This document shows positions 50,095 to 59,428 of a DNA stretch of 64,000 nt, piece after piece. The position numbers and the translations under genes are program-made. Source of the stretch: Anaerolineales bacterium UBA3905 (lineage in GTDB: Bacteria > Chloroflexota > Anaerolineae > Caldilineales > Caldilineaceae). The first letter of the stretch is position 1; each line of letters begins with the position of its first letter. The notes beneath the pieces were generated by a model that made no database searches, had not been told where the DNA came from, and saw only the letters and a list, made by a program, of their open reading frames with translations. The stretch is from NCBI GenBank assembly GCA_002391565.1, contig DGFH01000301.1, positions 8,755 to 72,754 on the forward strand. Reading direction: 5' to 3'.

Positions 50095-50124
50095 GCATCA
50101 AAATATCGGCGCCTATTTTGATGC
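50095..50124. promoter_or_regulatory. Perfect 11-bp inverted repeat, operator-like
   Basis: gcatcaaaata (50095-50105), 8-nt centre TCGGCGCC, tattttgatgc (50114-50124). It is placed in the divergent gap between the aminotransferase and the TlpA operon, well away from gene ends. No T-tract follows, so a regulator site is more likely than a terminator. Confidence 0.6.
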
Positions 50125-50157
50125 GACAGGCGTCACATCATAGTGGCAGCGATGCGG

Positions 50158-50163
50158 TATAAT
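50158..50163 (+). promoter_or_regulatory. Candidate -10 box of the tlpA-like operon
   Basis: TATAAT, 50 bp before the ATG at 50214. No good -35 is at 16-18 bp. The palindrome at 50095-50124 lies where an activator would sit. Confidence 0.45.
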
Positions 50164-50213
50164 CGAGTCACTGCCCGGTCTCAGCTCAGCGACAAGGCAG
50201 AGGAGCGCTACGT

Positions 50214-50792
50214 ATGAAACGAATAGGTGTGTTGGTGCTGCTACTCTTGACGTTAGCAGCTTGTGGTGGTCAAAGCAACAGTAGTCTGCCGGCGGGCGCC
50301 AAACGCGTGGGGCTGGATGAGTTTCCCACCACCATTGGGCGCGGCTTTCCCCAGGCTGTGCTCGAAGAGGCAGGACCGCCTCAACTGCTCAAGCTCGGTC
50401 AAACGCCGCCCAACTTTACGCTGCTGCTGCCCGATGGTCGCCACGCATCGCTGGCCGACTTCAAAGGGCGCCCGGTGTTGATCAATTTCTGGGCAACCTG
50501 GTGCCCGCCCTGTCGCGCCGAGATGCCGGAATTGCTGCAGGCGGCGCGCGATTATCCTGATCTGGTGTTGTTGGCCGTCAACGCCAATGAGTCAGCGGAC
50601 GTAGTCAGCCAGTTCGCCGAACAGTTTCGCATGAATGTACCCGTAGTGATTGACCAGGAGGGAGCGATCAGCAATCGCTACAACGTGAACGGGCTGCCAA
50701 CCAGCATCTTCATTCATCCGGATGGGACGATCATCGATGTACGCCCCGGCGCCATCAACCGGGCGGTGATCGACGCTGTATTGGGGCGCTAA
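50214..50792 (+). CDS. TlpA/ResA-type thiol-disulfide lipoprotein
   Basis: 192 residues. The lipoprotein signal has lipobox LAAC with Cys17. The thioredoxin fold starts with GQTPPNFTLLLPDG. The redox motif is FWATWCPPCRAEMP (Cys97 and Cys100). The cis-Pro lies in NVNGLPTSIFIHPDG. It is anchored outside the membrane and probably reduces disulfides, for example during cytochrome c maturation, though no such genes adjoin. It is followed by two genes with gaps of 42 and 34 bp, likely one operon. Confidence 0.93.
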   Translation: MKRIGVLVLLLLTLAACGGQSNSSLPAGAKRVGLDEFPTTIGRGFPQAVLEEAGPPQLLKLGQTPPNFTLLLPDGRHASLADFKGRPVLINFWATWCPPCRAEMPELLQAARDYPDLVLLAVNANESADVVSQFAEQFRMNVPVVIDQEGAISNRYNVNGLPTSIFIHPDGTIIDVRPGAINRAVIDAVLGR

Positions 50793-50834
50793 GCAAGTAG
50801 GCGTCAGGTAAGTGGGGCGTCAGAGTGGAGCGAC

Positions 50835-51392
50835 ATGGCTGATAAAAGCACCCAGGCCGCGCGGCTTGCCGCTGAGGTGACGCACACTCCTCCCCAATCC
50901 GCAGTCCAGGGTCGCGCTGTCAGCGTCGTAACACGCTATCGACTCCAGCCGGACGATCTCCCCAACGGGCAGTGGGAAGGGCGCATCCACAGCGTCAACA
51001 CCCAGGGCGTCGAAGCTCTGACGCCGCTTATCTTCATTGAAGGGTTGACAAAACCACTGGTATTGAGCGCCGACGACATACAAACCTTGTTACGCATGAC
51101 GGACAGCCCCTTTGCCAGCGATTGGATTGGCTGCAAGGTGGTGGTGCGCGCCGTGCGCGTCGACGGACAACGGGTGCTGCGGCTCTATGCGCCGGGCATG
51201 GCCGGCCCACCGGTGGACATGCCGGTTGCGCCCCGTCGCCGCCACCCTAGACGCCTCTGGCTGACCCTGAGTTTGTTGCTGGCGCTGATTGCGTTGAGCG
51301 TCTGGCTCGTGTATGCTGTGGAACAGCGCACACTGCTCTGGACGTTCCTGCAGCAGGCGGTGACGACGCCAGGTGTGACGCCGACGCCGTAA
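50835..51392 (+). CDS. Tail-anchored membrane protein, unknown
   Basis: 185 residues. Residues ~25-125 are a soluble beta-rich domain (AVSVVTRYRLQPDDLPNGQWEG, then GCKVVVRAVRVDGQRVLRLYA). A basic stretch (APRRRHPRRL) precedes one transmembrane helix at about 145-167 and a short Thr/Pro tail. The soluble part is predicted to lie in the cytoplasm. No family recognised. Between the TlpA-like and CBM9-like genes. Confidence 0.75.
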   Translation: MADKSTQAARLAAEVTHTPPQSAVQGRAVSVVTRYRLQPDDLPNGQWEGRIHSVNTQGVEALTPLIFIEGLTKPLVLSADDIQTLLRMTDSPFASDWIGCKVVVRAVRVDGQRVLRLYAPGMAGPPVDMPVAPRRRHPRRLWLTLSLLLALIALSVWLVYAVEQRTLLWTFLQQAVTTPGVTPTP

Positions 51393-51426
51393 TTGCAGCC
51401 TGCAAGTTGGGCAAAGGTAATAGACT

Positions 51427-53010
51427 GTGGCAAATCCTGACGACTACGAGATCATTCCTGATGCCACTGGACAAGGCGCGCCGCCGTCGCGTCCACGCTG
51501 GTGGTTGTGGCTGGCCGGCGCCGGCCTTCTCTTCGTCTTCGCCTTTGCGGTTGGCGTCGGCTGGACAACCCTGGCCGATCGGCTGGGCGGCGCTGCTACA
51601 GAAGCGCCGATTGCCGCAGTCACCTCGCAACCTGTCGCCACCTTCACACCCACCAGCACAGCGGCGCCGGAAGCCGCTGCGACAGCAGACGGCGTTAGCG
51701 CCGCCACACCCGCCATCACGCCGCCAGCGACAGCGACGCCACTGCCCACGCCGACAGCGCCGCCCCCGACGCGCGTCTGCACCGTGCCGCTCGACCCACA
51801 ATTTGCTGCCAGTTTCGATCCGGGCGCCCTGGGCTGCCCGGTGGCGCCCACCAGTATCGTCTGGGCCGCCTACGAAAGCTTCGAACGCGGCGCCATGTTG
51901 TGGCGCAGTGACACCAATCTCTCCTACATTCTCTTTGGCGACGGTAGTTGGACGCCATCGAACGAGACCTGGAATGGACAGGAGCCCCCGTGGCGCGGAG
52001 AGCCGCCGCCCGGGCTCTATCGCCCGGAGCGCGGCTTCGGTTACATTTGGGGCGTGCGCGACGATGTCTTCACACGTCTGGGTTGGGCGACCATGCCGGA
52101 AAAGGGCTTCTGCGCCGCTGTACAGAACTTCGAGCAGGGCTTTGCGCTTGCCAGCGTCCCGGCGCCCAGTTGCACCGCCGAAAATCTCTATAACCAGGCG
52201 ACCGACGCCAGCTGGCGTCCATTGTGGTTGACCTTTATCAACGATGGGCGCTGGCGCAGCGGCCCATTGGCAGGCGCGCCGGGTGGCGTCACGACGCCGC
52301 CCACAGCCACCAGTCTCCCGGTTCCGCCAACCGCAACCGCAGTCAGCAGCGCTGCCGATATGCGGCCCGCAGCAAACGGCGTCTTCACCGCACGGCGCGG
52401 TCAGCCGATCACACTCGACGGGCGTTTCGAGGATTGGCCTGGCCCCTGGCTACCCGTCAGCGCCGTGATTCAGGGGCGCGAACAGTGGAATGGCGCCAGC
52501 GATCTTGGCGGCGTGATGCAGATGATGTGGACGCCGGAAGGGTTGTATCTTGCCGTACAGATCACCGACGATGTGTTGCGCGCAGGGCCGGATGGCAGCG
52601 ACCAGTGGCAGGGTGACGGCGTAGAGTTGCAATTTGACCGCCGCCTGATTGATGATTTCGCCGATACGCGCGCCAACGATGACGATACGCAGCTTGGGTT
52701 GGCGCCAGATGCTGCATTTCAATATGTGCGCGGCTATCGCTGGCTGCCTTTGGCAGCGGAAAGTCGTTTCGACCCGCCTGGCGTGGTGACGACAGCGCCG
52801 GGTCAATACACCCTGGAAGTGCAGATACCCTGGCTCTATTTTGATCTGAATGGCGCTGACTTGCAGCCCGGTGCACGCTTTGGTTTCAACCTGAGCATCA
52901 ACGACAACGACGGCGAAACCCCGGCGCAGCAGACCGTCCTCTCCGCCTCGCCAGCGCGCACCACTCACGACAACCCCACAGAATGGGGCACACTGGTGTT
53001 GGGAGAGTGA
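51427..53010 (+). CDS. Membrane-anchored protein with LGFP-like and CBM9-like domains
   Basis: 527 residues from the GTG at 51427. One N-terminal transmembrane helix (WWLWLAGAGLLFVFAFAVGVG, residues ~25-46) and a Thr/Pro/Ala linker precede an extracellular module with LGCPVAPTSIVWAAYESFERG, RGFGYIWGVRDDVF and LGWATMPEKGF. This is the same LGFP-like pattern as the C-terminus of the kinase at 7848-9875. The last ~200 residues (from DGRFEDWPGPW to DNPTEWGTLVLGE) match the CBM9/DOMON sugar-binding layout with YLAVQITDDVL and DGVELQFDRR. It likely binds envelope or exogenous glycans. Confidence 0.82.
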   Translation: MANPDDYEIIPDATGQGAPPSRPRWWLWLAGAGLLFVFAFAVGVGWTTLADRLGGAATEAPIAAVTSQPVATFTPTSTAAPEAAATADGVSAATPAITPPATATPLPTPTAPPPTRVCTVPLDPQFAASFDPGALGCPVAPTSIVWAAYESFERGAMLWRSDTNLSYILFGDGSWTPSNETWNGQEPPWRGEPPPGLYRPERGFGYIWGVRDDVFTRLGWATMPEKGFCAAVQNFEQGFALASVPAPSCTAENLYNQATDASWRPLWLTFINDGRWRSGPLAGAPGGVTTPPTATSLPVPPTATAVSSAADMRPAANGVFTARRGQPITLDGRFEDWPGPWLPVSAVIQGREQWNGASDLGGVMQMMWTPEGLYLAVQITDDVLRAGPDGSDQWQGDGVELQFDRRLIDDFADTRANDDDTQLGLAPDAAFQYVRGYRWLPLAAESRFDPPGVVTTAPGQYTLEVQIPWLYFDLNGADLQPGARFGFNLSINDNDGETPAQQTVLSASPARTTHDNPTEWGTLVLGE

Positions 53011-53046
53011 TGCGCGGCTTTTCCGGTCACCCACAGGGGTAATTCC

Positions 53047-53075
53047 TTGTCAACCGGCCTCACTACAGCTATAAT
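53047..53075 (+). promoter_or_regulatory. Sigma-70 promoter
   Basis: TTGTCA (53047-53052), 17-bp spacer, TATAAT (53070-53075), about 110 bp before the hybrid histidine kinase start. A long leader follows that contains a small inverted repeat (cgtcaggt ... acctgacg). Confidence 0.75.
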
Positions 53076-53185
53076 TTAGTCGTAAACCCTGTTTCTCAGC
53101 TGCCGCATCTATTCGTCAGGTAGAGTCATCGCACCTGACGATTGGTTGCGGCTTCTTCTTATTATACTGATCACGGGAGCTGGCA

Positions 53186-56152
53186 ATGGGCACACAAGAC
53201 CTGGTGCAACCGCAGCCACCACAACGACTGGCGGCGCCTTCAGAGGACGCCCCACAACGCCCCGCGCAGCCAGAGGATTTGCTCGAACAAGCCATGCAGA
53301 TGGCGCGCGTCGGCGCCTGGGTATTGGACGTGACCAACCAGGCGCTCTACTGGTCGGCTGTGACGCGTGAAATTCACGAAGCCCCTCCAGACTTTACGCC
53401 TGACCTGACGAATGCGATCAACTTCTACAAAGCCGGTGCATCGCGCGAGACAATCACCCGTTGCGTTGCCCAGGCCATCGAACAGGGTAAACCCTTCGAC
53501 GTGACAGCAGAATTGGTCACGCTGCATGGGCAAGTGCGATGGGTGCGCGCCATTGGCAGGGCAGAACGTCATGATGGACGCTGCATTCGGATCTTCGGCA
53601 CGATTCAAGACATCCACGCCCAGAAACTGGCGGAGGATGCCCGGCGCGAAAGCGAGGATCGCTTCCGTCAGATCGCCGAAAATGTGGGCGAGGTCTTCTG
53701 GCTGCGCAATGTCGAAAACAACAAGATGCTCTACATCAACCCCGCTTATGAGCAAGTCTGGGGGCGTAGCTGTGAAAGCCTCTATGCTGACCCTCAATCG
53801 TTCCTGGACGCCGTTCACGAGGCCGATCGTCCGGCGGTCATGAAAGCCTATGCGACCTACGCTGCGGGGGGCAACTTCGACATGGAGTATCGCATTGTGC
53901 GACCAGATGGCGAAGTGCGTTGGGTGCATGCCAAATCATTCCCTGTACGGGACGAAGCCGGCGCAGTCATTCGGCACGCCGGCACCGCTGTTGACATCAC
54001 TGAACGCAAGCACATCGAAGAGCAGTTGTTGCAACAGACGCGGTTGCAGGAGATGCTGATGGAGATCTCGTCCACCTACATCAGCATGCCGCTAGATCAG
54101 GTGGATCGCGCCATCGAAGCCTCGCTGGGTGAGTTGGGCGAGTTTGTCGGCGCCGACCGCGTCTATCTGTTCGACTATGATTTTGAGCGGCAAATCTGTA
54201 GCAACACGCACGAATGGTGCGTCGATGGCATCACGCCGCAAATCGACCAGCTACAGCAGGTGCCGTTGAACCTGGTGCCCGACTGGGTCGCCACCCACAT
54301 GCGTGGGGAAACGATGTACGTGCCCGATGTCTTTGCACTGCCGCCCGAAAGCGGCATTCGTCAGGTTTTAGAGCCGCAGGAGATCAAAAGCCTGATCGCC
54401 GTCCCCCTGATGGATGGGACGCGTTGTCTGGGCTTTGTCGGCTTCGATTCCGTCCGACGCCATTACAACTACACAGCGGCTGAACAGCGTTTGCTGACCG
54501 TCTTTGCGCAGATGCTGGTGAATGTCCGCAAACGCCGTGAGATCGAACAGGCGTTGCAAGCTGCGACCGCCCAGGCGCAGGCGGCCAGCAAAGCCAAGTC
54601 GGAATTTCTGGCAAATATGAGTCACGAGATCCGCACGCCGCTCAACGGCGTGATCGGCTTCACCGAGTTGCTGCTGAAAACGCCGCTGACGTCGGTGCAA
54701 CAGCAATATGCCCAACACGCCAATACGTCAGGTCAGGCATTGCTCGGCATCATCAACGACATCCTCGACTTCTCGAAGATCGAAGCCGGCAAGCTGGAAC
54801 TGGAAATTATCCAGGCGGACCTGGTCGAACTCATGGAACAAACCGCCGACATCATCAAGTATCACGCCGGCCAGAAACAGCTCGAATTGCTGCTCAGCAT
54901 TGCGCCGGACATGCCGCGCCTGGCCAAAGTCGATCCGGTGCGTTTGAAGCAGATTCTGATCAACCTGCTCAGCAACGCCGTCAAATTTACCGAACAAGGC
55001 GAAGTCGAGCTGAAGGTGGAGTTCACACCACTCGACCAGACGCATGGGCGCTACACCTTCACCGTACGCGACACTGGCATTGGCATTGCGCCTGAGCAGC
55101 GACGACGCCTCTTCCAGGCGTTTACGCAGGCGGATACTTCCACCACGCGTCGCTTCGGCGGCACTGGACTGGGGCTGACCATCTCCAACTTGCTGGCGCA
55201 AAAGATGGGCAGCCAAATCGAGGTGCACAGCGAACCGGGCAAAGGCTCGATCTTCTATTTCGCCATCGAGACCACCTATATACACACCGGCGATGCGTTG
55301 CCCAGGCTCCCCATCCAACGCGTGCTGGTCGTTGATGATAACGACAACAATCGGCTGATCCTGGAGCACAACTTTGCTTACTGGGGCATCGAGTATGTCG
55401 GTTGCGACAGCGGCGCAGCTGCGTTGGCGTTGTTAACCAACACGCCGCCCTACGACGTGCTCATCATCGACTACCACATGCCCGAGATGGATGGACTGGA
55501 AACGATCCGGCTGATCCGCGAACAGTTGCGCCTGTCTCCTGCACAGATGCCGATCATCCTGTTGCACAGTTCATCCGACGATCCAGGGCTAAGCGAGGAA
55601 TGCAAGAAACTTGGCATCCGCTTCAACCTGACCAAACCGGTCAAGGCCAGAGAACTCTATCGGTTCCTGTGCAACCTTCACGACAGTGACCACCAACCCA
55701 ATGCGCCGGCGTCGCCATCGCAAGAGACAGTCGCACCGACGGACGCGGAACAGCCAGTCACGATCCTGGTGGCGGAAGATGTCGCCACCAACATGATGTT
55801 GATCAAGATTTTGCTGAAAAAGATCATCCCTGGCGTTGAAATCCTGGAGGCGCACAACGGTCTGGAGGCGGTGGAGGCAACGCGCACGCATCCCATCGAC
55901 CTGATCCTGATGGATGTGCAAATGCCGGAACTCGACGGACTGGCCGCCACCCAATTGATTCGCCAGGCGGAACAAGGCGCACGGCGCGTCCCCATCATTG
56001 CCTTGACAGCGGGGGCGTTGCATGAGGAGCGCGAACGCTGTCTTGCCAGCGGCATGGATGACTTCCTGACCAAGCCGGTGCAGCCAGCGGCGTTAGCCGA
56101 GATGAAGAAAAAATATCTCTCAGACGGCGCTATGTTACAGCGGGCGCCGTAA
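53186..56152 (+). CDS. Hybrid histidine kinase, PAS-PAS-GAF-HisKA-HATPase-REC-REC
   Basis: 988 residues, no transmembrane helix, so a cytoplasmic sensor. Two PAS domains (about 30-150 and 155-275; the second has [18 protein letters not shown]) and a GAF domain (about 290-450) precede HisKA with [19 protein letters not shown] (His480). The ATPase has [28 protein letters not shown] and [16 protein letters not shown]1 phospho-Asp is in [12 protein letters not shown] (~761) and REC2 Asp in [13 protein letters not shown] (~909). No HPt domain or output gene is adjacent, so the phosphorelay partner lies elsewhere. PAS/GAF suggest sensing of a small molecule, redox state or light; no cofactor residue is diagnostic. 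Confidence 0.95.
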   Translation: MGTQDLVQPQPPQRLAAPSEDAPQRPAQPEDLLEQAMQMARVGAWVLDVTNQALYWSAVTREIHEAPPDFTPDLTNAINFYKAGASRETITRCVAQAIEQGKPFDVTAELVTLHGQVRWVRAIGRAERHDGRCIRIFGTIQDIHAQKLAEDARRESEDRFRQIAENVGEVFWLRNVENNKMLYINPAYEQVWGRSCESLYADPQSFLDAVHEADRPAVMKAYATYAAGGNFDMEYRIVRPDGEVRWVHAKSFPVRDEAGAVIRHAGTAVDITERKHIEEQLLQQTRLQEMLMEISSTYISMPLDQVDRAIEASLGELGEFVGADRVYLFDYDFERQICSNTHEWCVDGITPQIDQLQQVPLNLVPDWVATHMRGETMYVPDVFALPPESGIRQVLEPQEIKSLIAVPLMDGTRCLGFVGFDSVRRHYNYTAAEQRLLTVFAQMLVNVRKRREIEQALQAATAQAQAASKAKSEFLANMSHEIRTPLNGVIGFTELLLKTPLTSVQQQYAQHANTSGQALLGIINDILDFSKIEAGKLELEIIQADLVELMEQTADIIKYHAGQKQLELLLSIAPDMPRLAKVDPVRLKQILINLLSNAVKFTEQGEVELKVEFTPLDQTHGRYTFTVRDTGIGIAPEQRRRLFQAFTQADTSTTRRFGGTGLGLTISNLLAQKMGSQIEVHSEPGKGSIFYFAIETTYIHTGDALPRLPIQRVLVVDDNDNNRLILEHNFAYWGIEYVGCDSGAAALALLTNTPPYDVLIIDYHMPEMDGLETIRLIREQLRLSPAQMPIILLHSSSDDPGLSEECKKLGIRFNLTKPVKARELYRFLCNLHDSDHQPNAPASPSQETVAPTDAEQPVTILVAEDVATNMMLIKILLKKIIPGVEILEAHNGLEAVEATRTHPIDLILMDVQMPELDGLAATQLIRQAEQGARRVPIIALTAGALHEERERCLASGMDDFLTKPVQPAALAEMKKKYLSDGAMLQRAP

Positions 56153-56153
56153 A

Positions 56154-57479
56154 TCAGCTTGCTGCCTGCGGCAGCGCCGCACGCACAGCCGCCAATGTCG
56201 GCGCAATCTCGCGCACTTCGCCCGTCACCTCCATCGCGGCGCGCACATCTTTGAGGCCGCTGCCGGTGTTGATCACCACGATCGTTTCATCCGCCTTGAT
56301 CAAACCGTCGCGCTGGGCTTGCAGCAAGCCCGCGTAGGCGGTGGCGCCTGCCGGTTCGGCAAAGACGCCGCCCAGTCGCGCCAGCGGCAGGATCGCCTGC
56401 AAAATGGCGGCGTCCTCCACCAGCACGTAGGCGCCGCCGGTGGCGCGCACCGCCGCCAGCGCCTTAACTGCATCGCGCGGCGCATCGACGCTGATGCTGT
56501 CGGCGCGCGTCGTGGCATGGACGGGCGCAGGCACGTCGACGCCGGCGCGCCAGGCATTGTACAAGGCGGGGCTGAGGGCGGACTGTACGCCGTAGATGCG
56601 CGGCATCCGCTCGATCCATCCCAGCGTCAACAGATCGCGAAAGCCCTTATGCACACCGCCAATAATGCAGCCGTCGCCCACCGAGACGAAGACAGCGTCG
56701 GGGGCCACTAGCCGGATCGGCTCCTGGAGTATGGCGCCGCTCTGTTCCGCCAGTTGTAATGCGATCTCATATGAGACTGTTTTCTTGCCTTCCGTCATGT
56801 AGGGGTTATAGCCGGTGCTGCGATTGTACCAGCCAAACTCCAGGCAGGCCTCGGTGCACAAGTCGAACGCATCGTCATAGCTGCCATCAACCGCCAGCAC
56901 TGTGCTGCCATAGACCAGAAGTTGCGCGATCTTGGCAGGCGGCGCGCTCTTAGGCACAAAGATCACAGTCGCCTGTCCAGCCGCCGCCGCCTGACCCGCC
57001 AATGCCGCCGCCGCGTTGCCGGTGCTTGCCGTCGCCACAATGGCGCGCCCGGCGCGCTGGGCGCGCGCCACGGCGATCGCCGACGCCCGATCCTTGAACG
57101 AAGCGCTGGGGTTGCGACCATCGTCCTTGATCCACAAATGTTTCAGACCGGTTGCAGCGCGTAGACGCGGCGCAGCCAGCAACGGGGTGCCGCCCACCGG
57201 CAAGGGGGGCAGAGCGTCGCGGTTAGCAATCGGCAACAGGCGCCAAAAGCGACCAATCGAACGATCCGGGTCAGCATGCCAGACAGCGGGCGTCAACAGA
57301 CGAGCAAGCGCTGCATAGTCATATTCAACATCGAGTGTGCCAAGATCACTGCCCCGATTCGGACGACAATCGCATACATAGTCGATGGCGCCGGGCGCAT
57401 AGAAGGCGCCACATCGTAGACAACGCAATCCAGTGATAAAAGGTGATTCAACCGGCATCGACTCGACAGGTGGCTGCAT
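56154..57479 (-). CDS. thrC: Threonine synthase
   Basis: 441 residues from the ATG at 57479 (TTGGAG upstream). The PLP Lys is in NPSASFKDRASAIAVARA. The phosphate-binding loop is TASTGNAAAALAG. An N-terminal zinc-ribbon-like segment (LRCLRCGAFYAPGAI-x-YVCDC) is a common addition in this subgroup. Converts O-phosphohomoserine to threonine. The stop is 2 bp from the hybrid kinase stop (convergent). No thrA/thrB adjacent. Confidence 0.92.
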   Translation of the reverse strand: MQPPVESMPVESPFITGLRCLRCGAFYAPGAIDYVCDCRPNRGSDLGTLDVEYDYAALARLLTPAVWHADPDRSIGRFWRLLPIANRDALPPLPVGGTPLLAAPRLRAATGLKHLWIKDDGRNPSASFKDRASAIAVARAQRAGRAIVATASTGNAAAALAGQAAAAGQATVIFVPKSAPPAKIAQLLVYGSTVLAVDGSYDDAFDLCTEACLEFGWYNRSTGYNPYMTEGKKTVSYEIALQLAEQSGAILQEPIRLVAPDAVFVSVGDGCIIGGVHKGFRDLLTLGWIERMPRIYGVQSALSPALYNAWRAGVDVPAPVHATTRADSISVDAPRDAVKALAAVRATGGAYVLVEDAAILQAILPLARLGGVFAEPAGATAYAGLLQAQRDGLIKADETIVVINTGSGLKDVRAAMEVTGEVREIAPTLAAVRAALPQAAS

Positions 57480-57783
57480 GAATGTTCTCCAATAAATGCA
57501 ATAATTTTTGATGCTCTGAAAGGGAATTGCAATGATGGATTGCAAAATGCTGTTCTACACTGGAACGCAGGATAGGGCCGTCACTTGCGCCCTCCACCAC
57601 GCGCCATAGGCAAGGGTAACGCATCTTTTGGGGGGTTGCAAAACCAGCGCATCTCACTCTGGCAATGCGGTCGGTGCAAGCGGCAATGACGCTGTGATCC
57701 CTCCCTTAGTTTCGTAGGCAATAGACATTTTGTTGATCCTGTGGGATAATTCGCCCAGTGTCATGACGAGAGTAGGAGAAAAA
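57480..57783. other. 304-bp divergent intergenic region with + promoter
   Basis: A sigma-70 pair TAGACA (57722-57727), 17 bp, GATAAT (57745-57750) reads toward the gene at 57784. On the thrC side I looked for a threonine T-box leader but found neither the antiterminator signature nor the stem I motifs. An AT-rich stretch precedes thrC. No ORF supported. Confidence 0.6.
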
Positions 57784-59001
57784 ATGCGTATGGAAAAGTC
57801 AGAACGGTATCCAAGCTATGCGACCTGTGTGGCGCGTGCCTTGAGTGCATCGGAACAGCCACTCACTATCGACGGGTTGCTAAGCGTGATCGGGCGTCAG
57901 CGTCCGCTGGGCGCTGGGGCGCGCCGTGCTGTCTATCGCGCCGTGCGCGAGCTATACCAGGCGGTGCCGGTGGCGCCCAGCCGCGTCGGGTGGTTGTCCC
58001 ACTTGCTACAGGGCAACACCTTCCGGCATCCGCTCACCGCCGAAGAGGTGCGACGAGGGTATCTCCTGCTCGACGAGTTGGAGCATGCCGTGTTCTTTCC
58101 ACAATTTTTCCAGAATCAGCGTCCTGACCTGCGGCGCCTGACGATCGAATTGATGGGTGGGCCGGTGCTGAAGGCGGAAGCCGCCATCGAGCGCAAGATG
58201 TGGGCGTTACACCTGGGCAGCGCCTTCAGCGCCTGGATCGATGCCCAGGGCGGTCAAAGTCGCGACGACATCATGATCACAGTGCGCGATGCGGTGGCAG
58301 GCAGCTACATCTTGCGGCTGCAGCCGCGCGAAAGTCGCGATGAAGAAGCGATCCAGGAGCAGAACCTGCGCGTGGCGCTGGCGGCGGAGGAAATTGTCGC
58401 CTCCCGCCGCCGCAGCGACAAGATCGTGCCCACCTGGGAACTGGCGGCGCTGCTCATCGGGCGCGACCTGTTTCGCGGCGCCATCCCCCCCGACGACCTG
58501 CATATGGTGCTGCACAAATTCAGCACGTTGCGCATCCCCAAAGATGGAGCCGGATACACGATAGAGCCGCCTGCCGCGCCGACCATTGCGGGACGCCAGA
58601 CGCCGGGTCAGAACAGAACAGGCGGACAGAATCGCGGGGAACTGCGTGCAGCGCCCCAACGCGATTTTCCAGAGCCAACCGCCTGGATCAATGACGAGGA
58701 TGACCCCTTCGAGATGGACTCAGGCGAGGACACCTGCCCCGACTACGAATCCTACCTGGAAGGCTATCGTATGGCTGGCGATCCAGGCGCCCCGCTGTCG
58801 CACAGTGACTATCACCTGCTCGAAGCCGAGCTGGAGACCCTGTTGGGGCTGGAGCAGGAATTTGGCTATTTGCTCCCCGAACAGAGCAAGCGCGTCGAAG
58901 ACCTGGCCGAACGACTGTTCATCGATCCAGACTCGTTACGCGACTTCGATGACTCCGACGAAGATTTCGACGACGATCAGTCGCCTTTCTGGAAGAATTG
59001 A
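57784..59001 (+). CDS. Uncharacterised protein with acidic C-terminus
   Basis: 405 residues from the ATG at 57784 (GTAGGAGA upstream). The N-terminal ~60 residues (SYATCVARALSASEQPLTIDG, then GARRAVYRAVRELYQAV) look like a small helical, winged-helix-like unit. The middle has LFFPQF-type aromatic clusters and a long alpha-helical region with LGSAFSAWIDAQGGQSRDD. The last ~90 residues are strongly acidic (DDEDPFEMDSGEDTCPDYES, ending FDDSDEDFDDDQSPFWKN). I know no family for it. It could be a DNA- or protein-binding factor. A terminator follows. Confidence 0.75.
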   Translation: MRMEKSERYPSYATCVARALSASEQPLTIDGLLSVIGRQRPLGAGARRAVYRAVRELYQAVPVAPSRVGWLSHLLQGNTFRHPLTAEEVRRGYLLLDELEHAVFFPQFFQNQRPDLRRLTIELMGGPVLKAEAAIERKMWALHLGSAFSAWIDAQGGQSRDDIMITVRDAVAGSYILRLQPRESRDEEAIQEQNLRVALAAEEIVASRRRSDKIVPTWELAALLIGRDLFRGAIPPDDLHMVLHKFSTLRIPKDGAGYTIEPPAAPTIAGRQTPGQNRTGGQNRGELRAAPQRDFPEPTAWINDEDDPFEMDSGEDTCPDYESYLEGYRMAGDPGAPLSHSDYHLLEAELETLLGLEQEFGYLLPEQSKRVEDLAERLFIDPDSLRDFDDSDEDFDDDQSPFWKN

Positions 59002-59051
59002 CGGCGCACTGGGGCGATTCGCTCACGCTGCATGGTTCGAGACCACAGTTC

Positions 59052-59086
59052 GAGACCGCGTGCCCCCTGCGGTCTCCTTTGCTTTT
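59052..59086 (+). terminator. Intrinsic terminator
   Basis: 8-bp stem gagaccgc (59052-59059) and gcggtctc (59069-59076), 9-nt loop, then the T-rich ctttgctttt. It ends the transcript of the acidic-tailed protein. The next gene starts 16 bp further. Confidence 0.75.
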
Positions 59087-59101
59087 GATCATGACGCCAC
59101 T

Positions 59102-59428
59102 ATGAACAAACCAGTCAACTGTCGCTATTTCTACGGCGATTACTTTCGTGGCAAGAACAAAGAAGCCTGTCGTCTGTTGGAAGCCAACCCCAACAACCAG
59201 CACGCATGGAAGCGCACCTATTGTGATAGCTGCCCTGTGCCCGAAATTCTGATCGCCAGCAACTCGCGCGACCTGGCGCTGGAAGCCACCGTCACAAAAC
59301 GCTTTTTGCGCGGCCAGGTGGAAGTGACCTTCGCCGTCTGCACCAAACATATGGAAGAACTGGCCGATCCTCGCTTTTGCCCCCGGTGCGCAGAGGAACA
59401 ACAACGACCAACAGGAGGCGCCCTATGA
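59102..59428 (+). CDS. Cysteine-rich small protein, unknown
   Basis: 108 residues from the ATG at 59102; upstream reading is shadow sequence. Seven Cys: C7, C23, C41, C44 (CDSC), C80, C93 and C96 (CPRC). The two CxxC pairs plus C7/C23 and C80 suggest one or two metal sites, zinc or Fe-S. The last codon region overlaps the patatin start (ATGA), so the two are translated together, which hints at a shared function. No family recognised. Confidence 0.72.
   Translation: MNKPVNCRYFYGDYFRGKNKEACRLLEANPNNQHAWKRTYCDSCPVPEILIASNSRDLALEATVTKRFLRGQVEVTFAVCTKHMEELADPRFCPRCAEEQQRPTGGAL

Noticed and set aside
57480..57783. Threonine T-box riboswitch upstream of thrC
   Set aside because: No antiterminator signature, no stem I loop motif and no convincing terminator; only a promoter toward the opposite gene is visible.
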